Source: Verrucomicrobiales bacterium (GTDB lineage: Bacteria > Verrucomicrobiota > Verrucomicrobiia > Verrucomicrobiales > DEV007). Taken from it: a DNA stretch of 7,242 bases. Under the pieces are notes generated by a model that saw nothing but the letters and a program-made list of their open reading frames with translations, ran no database searches and had not been told where the DNA came from. Below are positions 1-6,428 of the stretch, one piece after another (the stretch's first letter is position 1; the number at the start of each line of letters is the position of its first letter). The stretch is taken from the NCBI GenBank assembly GCA_017991025.1, contig JAGNMT010000180.1:1-7242 (forward strand). Direction: 5' to 3'. The translations under genes and the position numbers were made by a program.

Positions 1-42
1 TAGTGCCGCCCGTTCGTTTTTCTGACGACCGATTCAAGCGAT
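1..42. other. Left chromosomal flank
   Basis: Short stretch upstream of the tRNA gene. I see no gene or convincing promoter in it. A long open frame that begins here and runs through the tRNA into the integrase is not a real gene start. Confidence 0.5.
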
Positions 43-116
43 GGCGAGGTAGCCAAGTGGTAAGGCCGGGCTCTGCAAAAGCTCTATCGCGGGTTCGATT
101 CCCGCCCTCGCCTCCA
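43..116 (+). tRNA. tRNA-Cys (anticodon GCA), integration site of the island
   Basis: The cloverleaf folds cleanly. The acceptor GGCGAGG (43-49) pairs with CCTCGCC (106-112). The D arm is GCC...GGC. The anticodon arm GGGCT/AGCTC has one G-T pair and encloses CTGCAAA, giving anticodon GCA. The T arm GCGGG/CCCGC encloses TTCGATT. Position 113 is T, the U73 discriminator expected for tRNA-Cys, followed by an encoded CCA (114-116). The gene is intact. Its 3' end (100-116) lies inside the island's left attachment repeat, so the mature tRNA is preserved after integration, as is usual for tyrosine-recombinase islands. Confidence 0.97.
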
Positions 117-119
117 TCG
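100..119 (+). repeat. attL: 20-nt direct repeat in the tRNA-Cys 3' end
   Basis: TCCCGCCCTCGCCTCCATCG starts at the end of the T loop, covers the 3' half of the T stem, the 3' acceptor strand and CCA, and runs three bases beyond. An identical copy lies at 7116-7135. The integrase gene starts about 60 bp further in, which is the usual order tRNA-attL-int. The role as an attachment site is inferred from identity, position and the adjacent integrase. Confidence 0.92.
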
Positions 120-179
120 CATCCGCAAAGGACTGATAATGAACCTGTTCCCTCATTATCAATGGGTTACAATTCCGAG

Positions 180-1979
180 ATGGCACACAAACCTGTCACA
201 CAGGCCACCTCAGAAGACATGCCGAAAGTGCCTCACACGATCATTCGGAACGGAACCTATTCGTTCAACGCCCGCTACCCGCAGAAGCTCATTGACGCGG
301 GTAAAGTGGACAAGGAGTTTAATCGGAAGAGCCTTTCCACGAAAGATTCCCGCGAAGCTCGAAAGCTCGCCGCTAGAAATTACACGCTGCATCTCTCCGA
401 AGTTGAGCGGATGGAATCTGAGTTGGAAGGCGAAGGGTTGCACGTTCGTGCAAATTCAGTTCGAGAATTGTCGGCCTTCTCAAAGGCGGAGAAGAAAGAC
501 CTGATTTTGAGATGGTTCGTTGAGCAGGAACGCAAGGCCACCGAGAGCCGCAACCGCTACCGAGACGAGGACGAGGATTGGAAGGAATCGGCGTTTGATA
601 ACGCCGTTCACGATCTTGGTGTTTACGAGGGGAGCAAGTCCTGTGAGCCGTTCGATTGGAACGGGTATTTCTCCAAGTTCTTGGAACAGCAGGGAATCGC
701 GTTCAACCCTGAGAGAATTTCCAGTGATCTGATTGAACTCTTTCGGCGTGCCGTGATTGAGGTTCAATGGCGAACGGTTCAAGCGTTCGAGGGAAGGGAC
801 CACTCGAAACGTGACGATCTGTTCAAGGGCCTTCACGGACAATCGGAAGTCAGAGAGCCACAACAAAAGGACCCGACGATTGCCGACATTTGCGAGCGAT
901 TTCCCAAACGGAAGGTGGAAGGGAGGCTGAGCAAGGCGACCCTAGCGAGTTACCCTTTGCCGCTTCGGATTTTGGAGCAGTTTTTCTCCGCGAAGCGGAC
1001 TTTGAAGAGCCTGACTTTCGAGGATGCCGAACGCCTTCTTGCCTTTTTGGGCACCATGCCGACGAATGCGGAGAGACGTTACAGGGGAGAAACCGTGATT
1101 GAGGCGGCTCGGTTGGAAGCGAAACGCGATCAAAAGCGCATCATGTCGCCGAAGCGCCAGAAGGACACTTTCAACACGATCAAAGCGGTTCTCAACTACG
1201 CGGTGGAAGTCGGCTGGCTTGAGCGGAATCCCTTTTCCTCGAAGGCACTTCTCGACAAGCTCCCCCGGATCGAAACGAGGTCACGCGAGCAATTCACGAG
1301 CGAGGACTTGACCGCCCTTTTCTCACATCCCCGATTCCTCGGGATCAGGGGAACACGAGACGAAGCGGGGACTTTGAAAGAGGGAAGGTTCTGGGTTCCT
1401 CTTCTCCGACTGTTCCACGGAATGCGAGCGAACGAGGCCGCTTCCCTCTTGGTCTGCGACGTGAAGAAGGAGGACGGAATCCCTTTCCTTTGGATCAGGG
1501 AAACCGACGACGGCGGAAACATCGTGAAGGGGTTGAAGACCCAATCGAGCCACAGACGAATCCCGATCCATTCCGAGTTGGTAAGGATTGGCTTTTTGAA
1601 CTTCGTGGCGGAGCAGCGGGAACGTTCGCGGGATGGCTTCCTATTCCCGGAGATGACGCCAAACAAACAGACGGGCAACCGCGCAAAGACGTTCAGCCAG
1701 TGGTTCGGGAGGCTCGTCACAAAAGCGCTCGGAGAGGACGCGGTGAAATTCGGAAAGGATTTTCATTCCTTCCGCCATGCCGTCACCGATTGCCTGAGAG
1801 TCGGCGCGAAGTCGGACGAAATGCGCTACGCCCTTCTCGGATGGACAGAGGGAGCAGGCAAACGAAACGCGAAATTCAACTACGAAGAAAAATTCAAGAT
1901 TCGCGAACTCAAGGAACTAATCGACTCCGTGAATTTCCCCGGCTTTGATCCTTCCTACCTCCGAAGGGAGGGAGCCTAG
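180..1979 (+). CDS. Tyrosine recombinase/integrase of the island
   Basis: A site-specific recombinase that would insert the island at tRNA-Cys. Numbering from the ATG at 180 gives 599 aa. The N-terminal block (HTIIRNGTYSFNARYPQKL) is a short beta-strand DNA-binding region common in phage and island integrases. The core-binding helical domain spans roughly residues 230-350 and the catalytic domain about 370-590. Catalytic residues visible are R416 (HGMRANEAASL), K453 (LKTQSSHRR), H529 and R532 (HSFRH), W555 (LLGWTEG, W as in Cre rather than H) and the nucleophile Y568 (FNYEEKF). The set is complete, so the enzyme looks active. The start is uncertain: ATG codons at 162, 180 and 219 are in frame and none has a strong Shine-Dalgarno. 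An open frame also extends back through the tRNA, but that part is not coding. The gene converges on the membrane-protein gene. Confidence 0.93.
   Translation: MAHKPVTQATSEDMPKVPHTIIRNGTYSFNARYPQKLIDAGKVDKEFNRKSLSTKDSREARKLAARNYTLHLSEVERMESELEGEGLHVRANSVRELSAFSKAEKKDLILRWFVEQERKATESRNRYRDEDEDWKESAFDNAVHDLGVYEGSKSCEPFDWNGYFSKFLEQQGIAFNPERISSDLIELFRRAVIEVQWRTVQAFEGRDHSKRDDLFKGLHGQSEVREPQQKDPTIADICERFPKRKVEGRLSKATLASYPLPLRILEQFFSAKRTLKSLTFEDAERLLAFLGTMPTNAERRYRGETVIEAARLEAKRDQKRIMSPKRQKDTFNTIKAVLNYAVEVGWLERNPFSSKALLDKLPRIETRSREQFTSEDLTALFSHPRFLGIRGTRDEAGTLKEGRFWVPLLRLFHGMRANEAASLLVCDVKKEDGIPFLWIRETDDGGNIVKGLKTQSSHRRIPIHSELVRIGFLNFVAEQRERSRDGFLFPEMTPNKQTGNRAKTFSQWFGRLVTKALGEDAVKFGKDFHSFRHAVTDCLRVGAKSDEMRYALLGWTEGAGKRNAKFNYEEKFKIRELKELIDSVNFPGFDPSYLRREGA
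194..205 (+). repeat. 12-nt repeat TGTCACACAGGC, left copy (candidate integrase arm site)
   Basis: Identical to 7045-7056 in the same orientation. Each copy lies within 100 bp of an attachment repeat. The left copy sits in a small dyad, CCTGT-CAC-ACAGG (192-204). It overlaps the first codons of the integrase if translation starts at 180, and is non-coding if translation starts at 219. A role in integrase or accessory-factor binding is inference. Confidence 0.45.
438..453. repeat. 16-bp palindrome TTGCACGTTCGTGCAA, copy 1 (inside integrase gene)
   Basis: A perfect inverted repeat, TTGCACG-TT-CGTGCAA, identical to the copy at 1983-1998. The central spacer of two bases is too short for an RNA hairpin loop, so a dimeric protein-binding site fits better than a terminator. 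It lies in the codons for LHVRA of the integrase. Confidence 0.5.
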
Positions 1980-1982
1980 ACT

Positions 1983-1998
1983 TTGCACGTTCGTGCAA
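1983..1998. promoter_or_regulatory. 16-bp palindrome TTGCACGTTCGTGCAA, copy 2 (just after integrase stop)
   Basis: Starts four bases after the integrase TAG and matches 438-453 exactly. As a perfect dyad repeated twice in the element, it is a plausible operator or binding site for an element-encoded DNA-binding protein. The regulator is not identified. The broken helix-turn-helix gene at the other end of the island is one candidate. Confidence 0.4.
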
Positions 1999-2066
1999 TT
2001 CCCCCGTCTTCCACCAAATCAACGAACCCGCGAGAATTCGGGAACCTCCAACTTCGATGCCAACCG

Positions 2067-2136
2067 CGTCTCGAAGGCTGAGACGGTCACTATCCAGATT
2101 ATCAGGAGGGGCAATCGTGGCCCATGCCCCCACGAT
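2067..2136. terminator. Two hairpins between convergent genes (weak terminator candidates)
   Basis: CGTCTC (2067-2072) pairs with GAGACG (2080-2085) across a 7-nt loop. ATCGTGG (2114-2120) pairs with CCACGAT (2130-2136) across a 9-nt loop. They fill the gap between the ends of the integrase and membrane-protein genes. Neither is followed by a clear T-run on either strand, so Rho-independent termination is uncertain. No gene is supported in 1980-2150. Confidence 0.35.
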
Positions 2137-2150
2137 AGGTGAGACGCATT

Positions 2151-3890
2151 CTAGTTCGACTCGATCCCGCAGGCACGATCCCATTTCGAGGAAAAGAATA
2201 GGCTCGCCTCCGTGTCTTGGCCTTTGCTTCTCATCCACTCTACGGCCACCGTGTAAAGTTCGCCAACAAGGAGGTCCAATGTGAGCAACTCCGGGTCTAG
2301 TGGTGCCTTTTTTTTGAGGGCCTCAAGTTCGAGATACCACTGGCGAAAGCTCCCACCCTCGCCGAATCCTTTAGCGTGGAACTCCGGATTGTAGCGCATC
2401 TCCCTTAACTCCATGTAGAGGCGCTCTGCATCCTTGCGAACACTGGTGCTTCCCGTGGCTGGCTGGGAGACCTCCGAACTCCGCATTGTGGCGGCTTGCT
2501 GATCCCTCGCCCTTTGCGCTTCCGCAGCCTTCTTGGGATCGTATGCGAAATGCTGGCGCATTTTTTCGGGGAGATTCTCCATCGGGATGCGCACCAGACC
2601 CAACGGCGTTTTGAAGAAAATGACCTCCGCCGTGATTTGCATCACAGAGCCGTTCTCGTGCGTCTTCCCGTCAACCGTGGCAATGGTGACGCCTTGGCCC
2701 AAGAATCTCCTGTCGGCCTCGGAGAGCGTCGCAATCGGAAAGGTGATATCTTCTCCATCTCTCTCTACGGTTACTTGACCTTCGCCTATCGTCGTGAGCT
2801 TGCCGACGAAGGTTCGCTGACCGTCGGCACTTGTCCACGTTCGCTGATCGAAGATCGTGGCAACGCTCTCATTCGACTTCCCCTCTTTCAGCCCGAGCAA
2901 CTCTTTCATTTGTTCGACTTCCTTCTTCACGCCAGAAATCAATGCCTTCCCGATAAATCCATCATTGTCCATCAGGCGGAAGTTGCCGTCGGCGTCCAAA
3001 ATCCAGTAATCACCGGTATCGCTTTTTTCCACGGGCAAGAGAAAGATTTCGGTCCCGTTCAAAGAGGCGGTGATCCTCTCGACCAGAGAGCTACCGTCGC
3101 CGAATGTCCGCCGCAATGTAAAACCCGCATCCGATTTCAAAACGACTGCAATGAATCCGGAGGGGGCAGGATATTCCCATCGTCCGATTTCGGTTTCGCC
3201 CGATTTCGCGACGGTTGCTGATACTGCTTCCGAATCTTTAGGCAATCCCAGGATGTCCACTTCCAGACTTGGATTGAAATGACTGGTTGCCCAACCGCCC
3301 GCTCCAACGATTTGGTCCGGGAGGTAATATATGATGAACGTTCTTTCAAATCGCTTCCGGTTGCTGGCGCGAATCTCCGTAGCAATGCGTTTAATGGTTT
3401 CCTCGCTCACCTTCTCTTTTAAGCGAACATCCACCGCCCGCTTTACTGTTCCAGTCGGCTTGTCGGAGATGATCGAATAATACTGTGTGAGGGACTTCTC
3501 AGAAGAATTCGCGACTTGGGTTTTCACGACCTCGACTTTTCCCGCGTCCGGAAGATTAAAGAGAGAGCTAATGACGGTGATTATGACCATCAGCAAAAGA
3601 AGAACCCCACAACCAACAAGAGCAGCGCTGGGACCGCCTTTTTTCGGGGTCTCCACCCTCTCGCCGTTGCTCGGGAGAGGTTGATACGCGGGCGGCGATG
3701 CCTGTAAAGCAAGAATCATTTCGCGGTGTCGCTCGTCCTGATCGTGCTTCATCACGACGTAGACGGCGTGGATGATTCCGCCGATCCACACTCCGATGAT
3801 GCAGAAGAAGATGTTTAGGAGGAACTGCCCGAATTTCCCGCAGGCGAGGACGCCCAACGGCGGGAAGATTATAGCGAGCGCAATTTTCAT
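2151..3890 (-). CDS. Pmp3/YqaE-like and SHD1-domain membrane protein, function unknown
   Basis: A 579-aa protein. Residues 1-47 (FPPLGVLACGKFGQFLLNIF then IGGIIHAVYVV) match the Pmp3/YqaE pattern of two short membrane helices. A third membrane segment is at about 88-112. Residues 117-340 are an unrecognised mixed region with PDQIVGAGGWATSHFNPSLE (191-210) and DTGDYWILDADGNFRLMDND (291-310). Residues 349-399 (RTWTSADGQRTFVGKL...FPIATLSEADRRFL) look like an SHD1 domain. Residues 400-450 (TVDGKTHEN...LPEKMRQHFAYDP) form a second small beta unit common in Verrucomicrobia. The tail (485-579) is helical. The ATG at 3890 directly begins the Pmp3 motif; the ribosome site is weak. The gene is intact and is the only apparently functional cargo besides the integrase and transposase. 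The substrate or partner cannot be inferred. Confidence 0.88.
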   Translation of the reverse strand: MKIALAIIFPPLGVLACGKFGQFLLNIFFCIIGVWIGGIIHAVYVVMKHDQDERHREMILALQASPPAYQPLPSNGERVETPKKGGPSAALVGCGVLLLLMVIITVISSLFNLPDAGKVEVVKTQVANSSEKSLTQYYSIISDKPTGTVKRAVDVRLKEKVSEETIKRIATEIRASNRKRFERTFIIYYLPDQIVGAGGWATSHFNPSLEVDILGLPKDSEAVSATVAKSGETEIGRWEYPAPSGFIAVVLKSDAGFTLRRTFGDGSSLVERITASLNGTEIFLLPVEKSDTGDYWILDADGNFRLMDNDGFIGKALISGVKKEVEQMKELLGLKEGKSNESVATIFDQRTWTSADGQRTFVGKLTTIGEGQVTVERDGEDITFPIATLSEADRRFLGQGVTIATVDGKTHENGSVMQITAEVIFFKTPLGLVRIPMENLPEKMRQHFAYDPKKAAEAQRARDQQAATMRSSEVSQPATGSTSVRKDAERLYMELREMRYNPEFHAKGFGEGGSFRQWYLELEALKKKAPLDPELLTLDLLVGELYTVAVEWMRSKGQDTEASLFFSSKWDRACGIESN

Positions 3891-3909
3891 CCGTGTTTTT
3901 CAGTGATTG

Positions 3910-3990
3910 CTAGGATTCGCGGTGCTGTCGAACCAAGGAGGCGGCGAGGGCAAGAACGGCGAAAGCGACAGGGGTTCCGGGCGTTTTCAT
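3910..3990 (-). CDS. Possible 26-aa small hydrophobic peptide upstream of the membrane-protein gene
   Basis: ATG at 3990 to TAG at 3910 encodes MKTPGTPVAFAVLALAAS followed by LVRQHRES. A positively charged start and a hydrophobic core resemble a signal-peptide-like or small membrane peptide. It lies 19 bp upstream of the membrane-protein start on the same strand. Its ATG falls at the transcription start expected from the promoter at 3997-4024, so it would be leaderless. There is no Shine-Dalgarno. It may be only the 5' leader of the downstream gene, and its ATG overlaps the opposite-strand ATG at 3989. Confidence 0.2.
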   Translation of the reverse strand: MKTPGTPVAFAVLALAASLVRQHRES

Positions 3991-4149
3991 GGTGGCAGAA
4001 TATCAGTCCGACGAAGGCGGTCAAGCCCGCGAATACAACTTTCTGTGGGCAGACGTGGGAAAAGCCCGCGCTTACAGAAATTTGTTGGGTGCGATTCAAA
4101 CAGAACAACGGGAGATTGGCCGTAGGATTGGCCTGGCTGTCAGAGCTAG
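3989..4149 (+). pseudogene. 5' fragment of a + strand gene split by the IS (helix-turn-helix N-terminus)
   Basis: Starts at ATG 3989 (or GTG 3992) and stays open up to the left IS end. The product begins MVAEYQSDEGG and reaches TEQREIGRRIGLAVR just before the IS. The segment TEQREIGRRIGL looks like the first half of a helix-turn-helix. If the IS and four bases are removed, the frame continues into the open frame at 5927, giving QGDASKL, which looks like a recognition helix. The intact product would be about 417 aa after also correcting a downstream frameshift. No strong ribosome site is seen, and a - strand promoter candidate overlaps the start, so coding status is inferred mainly from the frame continuity. 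Inside the IS the frame ends at TAG 4181. Confidence 0.5.
3997..4024 (-). promoter_or_regulatory. Candidate sigma70-type promoter for the membrane-protein gene
   Basis: On the - strand, TTGACC (4024-4019) is separated by 16 bp from TATTCT (4002-3997), matching 5 of 6 and 4 of 6 consensus bases. Transcription would start near 3990, about 100 nt before the membrane-protein ATG. It overlaps the start of the opposite-strand broken gene, so the two readings compete. Confidence 0.35.
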
Positions 4150-4165
4150 CCCGCATTTCTCATAC
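4150..4165 (+). repeat. Left terminal inverted repeat of the IS
   Basis: CCCGCATTTCTCATAC, an exact reverse complement of 5907-5922. This is the end distal to the transposase start. If the adjoining three bases (TAG here, TAA on the other side) are counted, the match extends to 18 of 19. Confidence 0.92.
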
Positions 4166-4406
4166 CCCGAAAGGATTTCGTAGTTGTCCGCCTGATTTCG
4201 TTCGTCTGCACCGGGCGGGACGTCCGCTGGGGCGGTAAGGCCTTCGTTTGAGGGGTTTCGGTAACGGTCGGGCCGTTTTTCAAGCCGCCGGGGCTTCCCA
4301 TCCCCCCGTTTTCGCCTTCGCCCTTGCTTCGCGGGCATAGCCCCGCGTTGCGCCGCTTTTGGCGGCACTCAAACAGCGCTTCTTTGCGGAATGACTGGCA
4401 CGACTC
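4166..4406. other. Non-coding, hairpin-rich 3' region of the IS
   Basis: About 240 bp between the left inverted repeat and the transposase stop. No credible gene is seen. It contains GCCGC-TTTTG-GCGGC (4352-4366) and a GCGGG/CCCGC pairing (4331-4345). These would form in the transposase transcript just beyond its stop codon and may help end or stabilise it. A perfect uridine tail is lacking. Confidence 0.4.
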
Positions 4407-5825
4407 CTATGCGGGGGCCGCCCGCATCCGCTCCCAGCACGCTGCCACCTCCGCCTGGAACCGGAAGCTACTGCTCCAGCGCACCACCACCCGACGCACA
4501 CTCACCGTCACCACCGCCGCGATCTTGAGCAGTCGCTCACGGATGGTCGCGGGCGTGGCCGTGGCGTAGGCCTTGCTTTGTTTCAACCCCGTTTCGCGCA
4601 GGTCGATCATCCACACGTAAGTGAAGGTCGAAAACCATAACCTCAGTTGGTTGGAGCTCATCTCTGCGCAGCTCATCCGGTCGGCGAAGAGGTCGAGCTG
4701 CTGCTCCTTGATCCGGTTTTCCATATCGCCTCTCGCACAGTAGAACTCCCGGTAAAGCCGCCTGGACTCTCGGAGGGCGTGATCCTCGGGCAGGTTCGTG
4801 ACGATGAAGCGCGGGTTCTCCCCCTTCGGATTGACCTGCGCCTTGCCGATGACGCGGCGGGCGCGGCTCCAGCTCTTGGCCGTACGGTATTCGAACTCGC
4901 AGAAGTGGGTGCACCAACCGCCGCGCATGCAGGCGTCGGCCTTGGCGCGGAACATCGTCGGGTCAAGGTGGCGCAGCAAGGCGGCGTTCTTCGCCATTCC
5001 AGTGACGTAGAAAAGGTTGTTTGCCTCGCACCAGGAGAAGATCTCGTCTCGGGCGAAGCCGCTGTCGGCCCGCAGGATGACGCGGGCCTCGGGGAAGCGC
5101 TCGCGGATGATGGGCACGATCTTTTCGAGCGCTTCGACGGTGCCCTCGCAGGCGTCGCGGTTGCTGGTGCGCAACTGCGCCCACACTGGCCAGGGACCAA
5201 TGAAGCAATAGAGCGGCAGATAGCAGTAGGCGTCGTAATAGCCGTGGAAGAAGCGGCCCTCCTGTTCGCCGTGGATAAGGCTGTCGGTGGCGTCGAAGTC
5301 GAGAACGATTTCCTCGGTGTCGGGCGCGAGGCGGGAGACAGCCATGCGCACGAGGAGCCGTTCGATGGCACTGTGGTCGGCGTGGGTCTTGTGGACGCCG
5401 CCAACCGTTCCAGATCCGGTTTTGGCGTTGGTGAGCTCGAGACGGTTGAGGGTGGACTTGCCCGCGAGGGCGCGGCCCCGGTCGATGCCGGATCGATCCA
5501 AGCCGAGCGGCTCGGGCTTGCCCACCCCGATGGCCATCATGGGATCGCGCCGAAGGGTGTCGTGGTCATTGAGATCCTCGTATCCCATCGCCATGGCGAG
5601 GATGCGTTGGCGCAAAAGCTCGGGCACGGTATGTTCGATGAGCTCGGGACGCCGGTAGTCGGTGAAGCACGCGGCGAGTTGGGCTATCATGCCGGTGCGT
5701 AGATCGATCTCACGCAGCAGAAGCACCCCTCCGTCCGCGCTGACGTTGCCGCCCTTGAAATCGGCCTCGACTTTACGACCAGCAAGGTCTTGAAAAGCGA
5801 AGGTTTGCTGAATACAGTCTGTCAT
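4407..5825 (-). CDS. IS1380-family DDE transposase
   Basis: A 472-aa protein that cuts and inserts the surrounding IS. The N-terminus has VSADGGVLLLREID and GYEDLNDHDTLRRDP, typical of IS1380 transposases (DDE_Tnp_1 group). The likely catalytic triad is D178 in LDFDATDS, D254 in LRADSGFARDEI and E369 in YCARGDMENRIKE, each in the expected sequence setting. Full length, no frameshift and all acidic residues present, so it may be active. The ATG at 5825 lies about 80 bp inside the right inverted repeat, with no obvious Shine-Dalgarno. The long open frame on the opposite strand (4647-5702) is a by-product of its high GC codon use. Confidence 0.95.
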   Translation of the reverse strand: MTDCIQQTFAFQDLAGRKVEADFKGGNVSADGGVLLLREIDLRTGMIAQLAACFTDYRRPELIEHTVPELLRQRILAMAMGYEDLNDHDTLRRDPMMAIGVGKPEPLGLDRSGIDRGRALAGKSTLNRLELTNAKTGSGTVGGVHKTHADHSAIERLLVRMAVSRLAPDTEEIVLDFDATDSLIHGEQEGRFFHGYYDAYCYLPLYCFIGPWPVWAQLRTSNRDACEGTVEALEKIVPIIRERFPEARVILRADSGFARDEIFSWCEANNLFYVTGMAKNAALLRHLDPTMFRAKADACMRGGWCTHFCEFEYRTAKSWSRARRVIGKAQVNPKGENPRFIVTNLPEDHALRESRRLYREFYCARGDMENRIKEQQLDLFADRMSCAEMSSNQLRLWFSTFTYVWMIDLRETGLKQSKAYATATPATIRERLLKIAAVVTVSVRRVVVRWSSSFRFQAEVAACWERMRAAPA

Positions 5826-5894
5826 GCGGCGATTTGGTTTTGTGTGTGCAGCATTGAATTGAATACCAACACTTTACACCAAAATCCGAACCGT

Positions 5895-5921
5895 CCGCAT
5901 TTTCGCGTATGAGAAATGCGG
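5895..5921. repeat. Subterminal inverted repeat at the transposase-proximal IS end
   Basis: CCGCATTT (5895-5902) and AAATGCGG (5914-5921) are perfect inverted copies 11 bp apart. The inner half repeats part of the terminal repeat in the opposite direction. The left IS end has no matching partner, so this end is asymmetric. It could fold in an incoming transcript or form an extra transposase site; both are inference. Confidence 0.5.
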
Positions 5922-5922
5922 G
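5907..5922 (-). repeat. Right terminal inverted repeat of the IS
   Basis: GTATGAGAAATGCGGG, the exact reverse complement of 4150-4165. It contains the ATG (5916) that opens the downstream + strand frame, so that ATG was supplied by the IS and is unlikely to be the gene's original start. Confidence 0.92.
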
Positions 5923-6428
5923 TTAATCAGGGGGATGCCTCGAAATTGAAAGTTCGTAAGAGAGTCGTCACGTTCGGAGATTCTGCGATTGATAGCCCTC
6001 TTCTCAGCGGGAATCTGACTGCGCCGGGGAGACGCCAAGGAGAATTGATTTCGTGCCCTGTTACGGGCTATTTCCACTTAAACCCGACTGAGGCAGTAAA
6101 CCTCAATCTGATTGGACTCCAATCTGAGGATCACATCGCAGCCCTCACTTCGCGCTCTGAGAGTAATCCCCATCGCAGCCTAGACGGAAAGGAGAATGTT
6201 CTCTCAGAGGTCGTGGATCAAGGAACGTATGACGCTGCCGAATACGAATATTTCGTGGCTGTTACTGAAGGGATACGGGAGGAACTGTCTCGTGCTTACA
6301 GATTGGCGCAGGGTGGGCTTGAGGCGTGTGAGGAGGGTTTGCTCCCCTTCTGCCCTTTCGGGCGGCTCAGCGGCGATTCTCCGCCTCTCTCCGAAGGTAA
6401 TCGAAACCTATTGGGAGTTCTCCGTTGA
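5916..6428 (+). pseudogene. Middle fragment of the IS-split gene (frame ends by frameshift)
   Basis: An open frame of 170 codons. Its only methionine is the ATG lying inside the IS inverted repeat, which supports loss of the real 5' end to the IS. It begins VNQGDASKLKVRKRVVTFGD, where QGDASKL looks like a recognition helix continuing the TEQREIGRRIGL segment left of the IS. It then runs through YFHLNPTEAVNLNLIG and DAAEYEYFVAVTEGIREELS. Beyond about residue 135 the sequence becomes less protein-like and stops at 6426, while the next frame carries on with convincing coding. The shift must fall between 6184 and 6425, where both frames are open. No family is recognised. Confidence 0.55.

Larger units (their letters stand above)
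4150..5922 (-). mobile_element. IS1380-family insertion sequence, 1,773 bp, complete
   Basis: Bounded by 16-bp perfect terminal inverted repeats, CCCGCATTTCTCATAC at 4150-4165 and its reverse complement at 5907-5922, enclosing one intact DDE transposase gene on the - strand. Length and single-gene layout fit the IS1380 family, which normally makes 4-5 bp target duplications. The flanking tetramers are CTAG on the left and TTAA on the right, so no exact duplication is seen. The IS is visibly more GC-rich than the island around it, consistent with a separate origin. Confidence 0.92.

Noticed and set aside
3..179. N-terminal extension of the integrase frame from GTG at 3
   Set aside because: It reads straight through the tRNA-Cys gene and attL and looks unlike protein; the integrase N-terminal motif begins just after 219.
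1983..1998. Palindrome after the integrase stop as a Rho-independent terminator
   Set aside because: The centre has only two unpaired bases and a C-run, not a T-run, follows; a protein-binding dyad fits better.
2117..2284. Possible + strand gene with AGGAGG at 2104-2109 and GTG at 2117
   Set aside because: The ribosome-site match is good, but the product is low in hydrophobic core, rich in S/R/P and mostly antisense to the membrane-protein 3' end; the GTG also lies in a hairpin stem.
2496..3221. 241-aa open frame on the + strand
   Set aside because: Antisense to the membrane-protein gene, whose recognisable domains establish the real strand and frame.
3887..4156. 89-aa - strand frame whose TGA overlaps the membrane-protein ATG
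   Set aside because: The ATGA overlap looks like coupling, but the frame begins inside the IS end and its sequence looks non-coding.
4647..5702. 351-aa open frame on the + strand
   Set aside because: It lies wholly antisense to the intact IS1380 transposase and its V/A/G/D-rich composition is the expected shadow of GC-rich coding.
5866..5906. Transposase promoter
   Set aside because: A TATTCA-like hexamer is present on the - strand, but no acceptable -35 element lies at 16-18 bp.
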